Made by a program: the position numbers and the translations under genes
Notes under the pieces: model-generated
Databases searched by the model: none
Seen by the model: the letters and a program-made list of their open reading frames with translations, nothing else
Told to the model about the DNA's origin: nothing
Shown here: positions 7,066 to 11,519 of the stretch, one piece after another
Layout of the letters: each line of letters opens with the position of its first letter
Numbering within the stretch: position 1 is the stretch's first letter
From: Chloroflexota bacterium
GTDB taxonomy: Bacteria > Chloroflexota > Anaerolineae > UBA3071
Assembly: GCA_014383605.1 (NCBI GenBank)
Contig: JACNHM010000154.1
Location: 7,865 to 22,850, forward strand
Reading direction: 5' to 3'
DNA length: 14,986 nucleotides

Positions 7066-8385
7066 TTACCGTGCTGCGTGCTGTCCCGCTCGGTGCCGCC
7101 GGCCGGTCAGGATCTCCAGCAGGAAGGCCAGGAGAGTGCCCACAATCAGGCTGACCACGGCGCCCAACCCCACCAGTTGCCAGGTGTTGGCCGGCAGCGG
7201 GGAGCCCGGCGCCTGTGCTGGTTTGATGACCTGCAAATAGCCAGCGCTGAGCGCCTGGCTCCGCTTGATCTCCGCCTCGTTGGCCTTGCTGGCCAGGAAG
7301 CTCACCCGCCCCTGAGCTTGATCCAGGTTGTTCTGCAAGGTGTCGTATTCCGCACTCAGACCGATGAGCGTGGCCAGTTCTGCCGTGCGCCGGGCGATGA
7401 TCTGCTCGTATTGCGTCTGCGCCGTGCGGTGCCCCGCGGCGGTCGCCGCGTGACTGATGGCGTCTGCTTCAAAAGCGCGGGCCGCCGTCCGGTAGTGATC
7501 CGCCGTGGCCGTCGCTGCGCGCAGTTCGGCTTCCCCGGCGCGTTTCAGGGCCTCCAGCGTCTCTCCCTCTGTCTCCTTTGCCTCCTCCGTCCCCTCTGTT
7601 GCCTCTGTCGCCTCTGCTTCTTCGGCCTGCCTCAGGGTCTCCTCGGCCGCCACAGCCCGCGCCTCAGCTTCCTCGACGCGCTGCAAGGCCTCCGCCTCTT
7701 CCCTTTCCATCTCCTCGGCCAGGGCCAGGTAACGCTCCATCTCCACCCGCGCTTCGTCTCGTCGCTGGCTCAAGACGCGGATCACGTCCTGCACAGCCTC
7801 GATCTCCCGATGCAGCGAGCCGACGTTGTACTCCAGCTTGAACTTCAGAAAGGCATCCTCGGCGACAGCGAACTCCTTCTGGCTCTCCCGCAGTCGGTCA
7901 GCGATGAACTGCTCAGTGATTTCCACAGGGAGTGAACGCGCCTGGCGGTAGTACTCCAGGGCGTTGTTGACGTGCGCCGTGGCCAGCGCCTCGGCCGCCT
8001 GCGGTCCCACGGCCTGCATGACGACGGTGATGAATTCGTCCTCGTATTGCACGGTGAGGCGGTCCAGCAACTGCCGGGCGCTGATACCCAGGTTCAGTTC
8101 GGCGATGGTCTGCCGGGCAATGCTGGGGCTGTTGAGGATGTTGATGAATTCCCCGCGCACGGCCCTCATCTCCTCTTCCGTGCCGGTCCCGCGGAGCGGG
8201 GTGAAGAGCGACACCTCCTCCGGCTCCTGGGCGATCACCTGCAATTCCACCGCCGCCTGGTAGACAGGTGGAGCGGTGGAGGAGCGATAGGTGATGACGG
8301 CCACCGTCACCACCATCAAGAGCAGGATCAGCCAGAGCCACCGGCGAAGGATGGCCCCGTAGCTTCTCGATGCTAGCCCATCCAT
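7066..8385 (-). CDS. Wzz/chain-length-determinant family protein with expanded coiled coil
   Basis: This 439-residue inner-membrane protein should set EPS chain length and act as co-polymerase. TM1 is at about 15-33 (WLWLILLLMVVTVAV), the periplasmic Wzz domain follows (YQAAVELQVIAQ at 42-53), then a long Glu/Ala-rich coiled coil (about 165-370), a proline-rich stretch (P389, P393, P396, P398) typical before TM2, and TM2 at about 401-424. No Walker motifs or C-terminal Tyr cluster are seen, so it is not fused to a tyrosine kinase. ATG 8385 is chosen because the ATG at 8454 lies upstream of the predicted transcription start. Residues 258-275 come from a 9-bp tandem repeat read in frame. It is the first gene of the operon. 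Confidence 0.88.
   Translation of the reverse strand: MDGLASRSYGAILRRWLWLILLLMVVTVAVITYRSSTAPPVYQAAVELQVIAQEPEEVSLFTPLRGTGTEEEMRAVRGEFINILNSPSIARQTIAELNLGISARQLLDRLTVQYEDEFITVVMQAVGPQAAEALATAHVNNALEYYRQARSLPVEITEQFIADRLRESQKEFAVAEDAFLKFKLEYNVGSLHREIEAVQDVIRVLSQRRDEARVEMERYLALAEEMEREEAEALQRVEEAEARAVAAEETLRQAEEAEATEATEGTEEAKETEGETLEALKRAGEAELRAATATADHYRTAARAFEADAISHAATAAGHRTAQTQYEQIIARRTAELATLIGLSAEYDTLQNNLDQAQGRVSFLASKANEAEIKRSQALSAGYLQVIKPAQAPGSPLPANTWQLVGLGAVVSLIVGTLLAFLLEILTGRRHRAGQHAAR
7561..7623 (-). repeat. In-frame 9-bp tandem repeat inside wzz
   Basis: Seven degenerate 9-base units (plus strand TGTCGCCTC, TGTTGCCTC, CGTCCCCTC and so on) are phased exactly with the codons, so the protein reads E-A-T, E-A-T, E-G-T, E-E-A, K-E-T, E-G-E from residue 258. 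The coding strand is almost pure G/A plus C. It lengthens the coiled-coil region without breaking the frame. Confidence 0.8.
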
Positions 8386-8432
8386 ATCTCGTCGGTCAAC
8401 AAACGACCTTCCCCTTTCTCTGCTATCCCTGA

Positions 8433-8449
8433 TGCGACCGCTGGTCGCA
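8433..8449 (-). promoter_or_regulatory. Perfect hairpin at the start of the EPS operon leader
   Basis: TGCGACC and GGTCGCA form a perfect 7-bp stem with a 3-base loop, beginning within a few bases of the predicted transcription start. As RNA it would cap the 5' end of the operon message and could slow decay; as DNA it could be an operator just downstream of the promoter. Which of these applies is not decided by sequence. Confidence 0.5.
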
Positions 8450-8457
8450 GGCATGGC

Positions 8458-8486
8458 AGTATAGCACAGGCCGAATGTCCCGTCAA
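8458..8486 (-). promoter_or_regulatory. Sigma70-type promoter of the EPS operon
   Basis: On the minus strand TTGACG (8486-8481) is followed by a 17-base spacer and TATACT (8463-8458). The predicted start point is about 8450-8452, giving an untranslated leader of about 65 bases before the wzz ATG at 8385. It fires away from the amrS promoter about 300 bases to the right. Confidence 0.75.
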
Positions 8487-8759
8487 AACATGGGCTGATG
8501 CTTTCTTTGCGCAGTGGTGACTGCCCACCCTGCTCGGCCTGGACTTGGCAGTCCAGGCCCGCAGGAGCCGAAATCAGCTTCATGCTGAAGGTTTCTGGCC
8601 CGCAGTGTTGAGTTCAGCTGGTCCAGCCGCCGGATCTGGCGATCCGGTGGGAGCGGCTGAGTGGTAACCCGCAGTGAAGGCCATGATACCAGGCCCAGAT
8701 GATAAGCCGATGAAGAAACCTCTCTCCGAGGATGACGGTTTCTTCACGCCGAGCGCCTG
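8487..8759. other. Divergent intergenic region with clustered inverted repeats
   Basis: This stretch has no convincing gene. It holds four perfect inverted repeats: 8536-8559 (10-bp stem, TGGC loop), 8574-8588 (5-bp stem), 8630-8647 (7-bp stem, again TGGC loop, extended by CAGCCG at 8624-8629 and CGGCTG at 8654-8659 around a 6-base bulge), and 8711-8746 (10-bp stem TGAAGAAACC, 16-base loop). CCCGCAG recurs at 8558, 8599 and 8668. It lies upstream of both divergent promoters, so it is either regulatory DNA or a small RNA gene with its own promoter, for which no clear boxes were found. A 61-codon minus-strand frame (8614-8799) crosses it but shows no protein-like character. Confidence 0.6.
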
Positions 8760-8789
8760 TTGGCGGATGGACGCGTTGTGTGATATACT
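8760..8789 (+). promoter_or_regulatory. Promoter of amrS
   Basis: TTGGCG (8760-8765), an 18-base spacer and TATACT (8784-8789, preceded by TGA) form a reasonable sigma70-type promoter. Transcription would start near 8796. The -35 box matches the consensus at four of six positions. Confidence 0.6.
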
Positions 8790-8822
8790 TTAGGCACATG
8801 TCCAGTTGAAGAGGAGGAAGCC

Positions 8823-9902
8823 ATGACCAGGCCAGACAGGATGCTGGGACGGGAGAGAGCGCCCGAGGCCAGGGAGGCGCTGCTCTGGGAACCGCTGGCG
8901 GAGCAGAAGGTGCGCTGCAACCTCTGCGCCCACCGCTGCGCCATCGGCGAAGGCCAGCGGGGCGTCTGCCAGGTGCGAGAAAACCGCGCCGGCACGCTCT
9001 ACACGCTGGTGTACGGGCGCACCATCTCCCAACACCTCGACCCCGTGGAGAAGAAGCCGCTCTTCCACTTCTACCCCGGCAGCACCGCCTTCTCCATCGC
9101 CACGCCGGGCTGCAACTTCCGCTGCCAGTTCTGTCAGAACTGGGAGATCTCCCAGACGCCCCGCGAGGAGCATCTGATCCTGGGCCAGCCAGCCTCGCCC
9201 GAAACGCTGGTCGCCGCCGCCCGGCGGCTGGACGCCCGCTCCATCGCCTACACCTACACCGAGCCGACCATCTTCGCCGAGTACGCCATAGACACCGCCC
9301 GCCTGGCCCACGAAGCAGGCATCGCCAACGTCTTCGTCACCAACGGCTACATGACGCCGGAACTCCTGACGCTGCTGGGGCCGCAGGAGCCAGGCGGCGC
9401 GCCGCTCCTGGACGCCGCCAACGTGGATCTGAAAGCGGGGCGAGGGGAGTTCTATCGCAAGCTGTGCGGGGCCAGGCTGGAGCCGGTGCTGGAAAACCTG
9501 GCGCTCATGCGCGAGTTGGGCATCTGGCTGGAGGTGACCACGCTGGTCATCCCCGGCCTCAACGACAGCGAGGAAGAGCTGCGCTGGGTGGCCGAGTTCC
9601 TGGCCGGCGAGGTGGGCGTGGATGTGCCCTGGCACGTCAGCCGTTTCCATCCCCAGTACAAGATGCGCGATGGCCCGCCGACGCCGGTGAGCACGCTGCA
9701 GCGAGCCTGGGAGATCGGACAAGAAGCCGGGCTGCGCTACGTCTACGTGGGCAACGTGCCGGGGCAGGCCTCCGAGAACACGCTCTGTCACCACTGCGGC
9801 GAGACGCTGATCGCCCGCTTCGGCTACCAGATCTTCAAGCATCAGATCGCCGACGGCCGCTGCACGCGCTGCGGCACGCCCGTGGCCGGCGTGGGCATGT
9901 GA
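8823..9902 (+). CDS. amrS: AmrS-type radical SAM enzyme (AmmeMemoRadiSam system)
   Basis: This 359-residue radical SAM protein is related to pyruvate-formate-lyase-activating enzymes. The [4Fe-4S] cysteines are in CNFRCQFC (C97, C101, C104, CxxxCxxC). An N-terminal cysteine set (C32, C35, C39, C49: CNLCAHRC...GVC) and a C-terminal CHHC...CTRC set (C322, C325, C347, C350) look like extra metal sites and are diagnostic for this family rather than PflA itself. YTYTEPTIF (143-151) and VTTLVIPGLNDS (238-249) are further family marks. In many genomes it is linked to AMMECR1 and Memo homologues; neither is next to it here. The reaction is not established. AGGAGG at 8812-8817, five bases before ATG 8823, fixes the start. 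It appears to be monocistronic, since rsgA has its own promoter. Confidence 0.93.
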   Translation: MTRPDRMLGRERAPEAREALLWEPLAEQKVRCNLCAHRCAIGEGQRGVCQVRENRAGTLYTLVYGRTISQHLDPVEKKPLFHFYPGSTAFSIATPGCNFRCQFCQNWEISQTPREEHLILGQPASPETLVAAARRLDARSIAYTYTEPTIFAEYAIDTARLAHEAGIANVFVTNGYMTPELLTLLGPQEPGGAPLLDAANVDLKAGRGEFYRKLCGARLEPVLENLALMRELGIWLEVTTLVIPGLNDSEEELRWVAEFLAGEVGVDVPWHVSRFHPQYKMRDGPPTPVSTLQRAWEIGQEAGLRYVYVGNVPGQASENTLCHHCGETLIARFGYQIFKHQIADGRCTRCGTPVAGVGM

Positions 9903-9966
9903 TCCGCCGATCAAGCCGATGGGGCCGCAGGTCAGCCGTTCCGTCGCCTCGTTTGCACCGGGCGAT

Positions 9967-9994
9967 TTGACAACCCCAGCATTTGACGTATAAT
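9967..9994 (+). promoter_or_regulatory. Consensus promoter of the rsgA leader
   Basis: TTGACA (9967-9972) and TATAAT (9989-9994) are both perfect sigma70 hexamers, separated by 16 bases. It is the strongest promoter in the window. The start is expected near 10001, leaving about 44 bases before the small leader ORF and about 240 bases before rsgA. The 60 bases between amrS and this promoter hold nothing else recognisable. Confidence 0.85.
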
Positions 9995-10044
9995 CTCGGC
10001 AGTTCTGAAACACATCACCCACGTCAAGAAAGGAGGCGAGCACT

Positions 10045-10125
10045 ATGACCCAGATACACGCTGTTCCAGTCATCACCGTTCGTGTTGATCTCGCTCGCCA
10101 CGCCTTTCTGGGATGGGATGTGTAG
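10045..10125 (+). CDS. 26-codon leader ORF upstream of rsgA
   Basis: An ATG at 10045 is preceded by AAAGGAGG (10029-10036) at an ideal 8-base spacing, and opens a 26-residue frame starting MTQIHAVPVITVRVDL and ending FLGWDV with TAG at 10123-10125. The ribosome binding site is the best in the window, better than that of rsgA itself, so translation is likely. The peptide has no run of a single regulatory amino acid and resembles no family I recognise. Its stop codon lies inside a hairpin and a terminator-like hairpin follows, so a role as a regulatory leader ORF is the simplest reading. It might instead be a small free-standing protein or the remnant of a longer gene. Confidence 0.6.
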   Translation: MTQIHAVPVITVRVDLARHAFLGWDV

Positions 10126-10143
10126 CGCGGAACTGCGCACACA
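10119..10143 (+). promoter_or_regulatory. Hairpin spanning the leader ORF stop codon
   Basis: TGTGT (10119-10123) pairs with ACACA (10139-10143) and GCGC (10125-10128) with GCGC (10135-10138), leaving one bulged A and a 6-base loop. A ribosome terminating at the leader stop would disrupt it, so it could report whether the leader is translated. Confidence 0.5.
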
Positions 10144-10161
10144 ACCTCTCGACTTTCCTCA

Positions 10162-10209
10162 GCCATGAGCCGGCGACGAGATCGCACAGCTCATGGCCTT
10201 GTTTGTTTT
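10162..10209 (+). terminator. Terminator-like hairpin between leader ORF and rsgA
   Basis: GCCATGAGC (10162-10170) and GCTCATGGC (10189-10197) form a perfect 9-bp stem. Inside the loop GCGA (10173-10176) and TCGC (10182-10185) add a 4-bp stem with a 5-base loop. The next 12 bases (10198-10209) contain nine T residues. This has the form of an intrinsic terminator, placed about 30 bases before the rsgA start, and would make rsgA expression conditional on read-through. The T run is broken by G residues, so strength is uncertain. Confidence 0.55.
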
Positions 10210-10240
10210 CCACCCTTTTGCACATCACAGGAGCATCACC

Positions 10241-11434
10241 GTGCCCAGTCGCCAAGAACGACACTGGCAGCACCTCCATGCTGCCAACGAGATGCGCGCC
10301 GTGCGCAAGCAAATCAAGCACAACCGCAAGCCAAAGCGGGTGCGCCGCAAAGATTGGATGCCCGAGAGTTCCGACGACCTTGATGGCCTTGACGAGCTAT
10401 CACAGAGCGAGCGGGTCATGCCCCGGGGGGAGAGAGACCGCCGCCGCGCCGTCGAGGCCGCAGCGCTGGCCGCTCTGCAAGGGAAGACCGACGCCGACGA
10501 AAACCCACTCCCGGCGCAAGAGGCTGGGGAGCAGCCGGGCATCGTCGTCGCAGTCAGCAGCAGCCTGTGCCGCGTGCACCTGGACGGGCGCAGCCTGATC
10601 TGCGGGCTGCGCGGCTCGCTCAGCGCCCAGGACACCGGCTTCACCAACGTCGTCGCCGTCGGCGATGCCGTGCTCGTCTCCGAGAACGGCTCGGACCGCG
10701 GCGTCGTGGAAGCCGTTCTGCCGCGCCGCAGCGTGCTGGCGCGGCCCGATGTGTTCTACCCGCATCTCAAGCAGGTCATCGCCGCCAACGCAGACCAGTT
10801 GCTCATCGTCGCCTCCTGGCGCGATCCGGCCCTCTGGCTAGAGCTTGTGGACCGCTACCTGATCGCTGCCGAGCGCAACGGCCTGTCGCCAATCATCTGC
10901 GTCAACAAGATTGATCTGGCCGAGGACGTGGCCGCCTGCCGCGCCGCGCTGCAGCCGTACCAGAGCCTGGGCCACCGGGTGCTCTTCACCAGCGCCCTCA
11001 CCGGCCAGGGAGTGGACGAGTTGCGTGAGGCTCTGCGGGGACGCATGACCGTGCTGGCCGGTCTTTCCGGCGTGGGCAAGTCGTCGCTGCTGACGGCGGT
11101 GCAGCCCGGCCTGCAGCTTCGCACTGGCGAGATCAGCGACACCCACCACGAGGGCCGGCACGTCACGACGCAGGTCAGCCTGCTGGAGCTGGCAGTCGGC
11201 GGCTTCGTCGTGGACACGCCGGGCATCCGTGAGTTCGGCCTGAGCGGCCTGCGCCGCCAGGAGCTGTCCCGTTTCTATCCGGAAATCACTGCCGTGCAGG
11301 GGAGCTGCCGCTTCGGCGACTGCTCGCACACCCACGAGCCGGGCTGCGCGGTGAAAAGGGCCGTGCAGCAAGGGATCGTGTCACCGACGCGCTACCACAG
11401 CTACCAGAAGATCTATCACAGCCTGCCTCAATAG
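10241..11434 (+). CDS. rsgA: Ribosome small-subunit-dependent GTPase RsgA (YjeQ family) with long N-terminal extension
   Basis: This 397-residue circularly permuted GTPase binds 30S subunits late in maturation and checks the decoding centre. After a basic, probably disordered extension (KQIKHNRKPKRVRRKDW at about 23-39, then acidic/Ala-rich to about 95) comes an OB-fold (about 99-165). The G motifs are in permuted order: NKID (222-225, G4), TSAL (250-253, G5), GLSGVGKSS (274-282, G1), THHEGRHVTT (301-310, G2) and DTPG (325-328, G3). The zinc knuckle is C356, C361, H363, C369. GTG 10241 is chosen because CAGGAG (10228-10233) stands 7 bases upstream; ATG 10193 lies within the terminator-like hairpin. 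The extension is longer than in typical RsgA (about 290-350 residues in total). Identification is secure. Confidence 0.95.
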   Translation: MPSRQERHWQHLHAANEMRAVRKQIKHNRKPKRVRRKDWMPESSDDLDGLDELSQSERVMPRGERDRRRAVEAAALAALQGKTDADENPLPAQEAGEQPGIVVAVSSSLCRVHLDGRSLICGLRGSLSAQDTGFTNVVAVGDAVLVSENGSDRGVVEAVLPRRSVLARPDVFYPHLKQVIAANADQLLIVASWRDPALWLELVDRYLIAAERNGLSPIICVNKIDLAEDVAACRAALQPYQSLGHRVLFTSALTGQGVDELREALRGRMTVLAGLSGVGKSSLLTAVQPGLQLRTGEISDTHHEGRHVTTQVSLLELAVGGFVVDTPGIREFGLSGLRRQELSRFYPEITAVQGSCRFGDCSHTHEPGCAVKRAVQQGIVSPTRYHSYQKIYHSLPQ

Positions 11435-11436
11435 GA

Positions 11437-11473
11437 CCAGGTGCAACGCACGTGGCACGTGTCTTGCACCTGG
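11437..11473 (+). terminator. Inverted repeat just after rsgA, possible terminator
   Basis: CCAGGTGCAA (11437-11446) and TTGCACCTGG (11464-11473) form a perfect 10-bp stem starting 3 bases after the rsgA stop. The 17-base loop can itself pair (ACGTG with CACGT). No T tract follows, so it may act as a hairpin blocking 3' decay, or be a DNA site, rather than as a classical intrinsic terminator. Confidence 0.5.
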
Positions 11474-11484
11474 CGTGCCGCCTT

Positions 11485-11513
11485 TGGACAGCAGCACGGA
11501 ATCGGGCTATAAT
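11485..11513 (+). promoter_or_regulatory. Promoter of the PEGA/DUF5107 gene, possibly giving a leaderless mRNA
   Basis: TGGACA (11485-11490), a 17-base spacer and a perfect TATAAT (11508-11513) are followed after only 6 bases by the ATG at 11520. The expected transcription start therefore falls on or next to the start codon, and no Shine-Dalgarno is present between them. Confidence 0.7.
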
Positions 11514-11519
11514 GTCGCC

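Noticed and set aside
5638..7935. 765-codon open frame on the plus strand
   Set aside because: It lies antisense to the first GT4, the ligase start and wzz, all of which have clear motifs. Its translation is His/Gln/Arg-rich and without any domain, as expected for a shadow frame in high-GC DNA.
8536..8746. tRNA or known riboswitch in the inverted-repeat cluster
   Set aside because: No cloverleaf arrangement, T-loop consensus or CCA-side acceptor stem could be found, and the region is outside both leaders, so a cis-acting riboswitch does not fit.
8614..8799. 61-codon minus-strand frame in the divergent region
   Set aside because: It has no ribosome binding site or recognisable domain, and it runs through perfect inverted repeats and the amrS promoter.
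10045..10125. Leader ORF as a transposase remnant
   Set aside because: A faint likeness of VRVDLARHAFLGWDV to IS110-type N-termini was considered, but 15 residues are too few, and no other transposase sequence or terminal repeats are nearby.
8790..10187. 465-codon open frame on the minus strand
   Set aside because: It is antisense to amrS, which has unmistakable radical SAM motifs and a strong ribosome binding site. It would also cross the amrS promoter and the rsgA leader.
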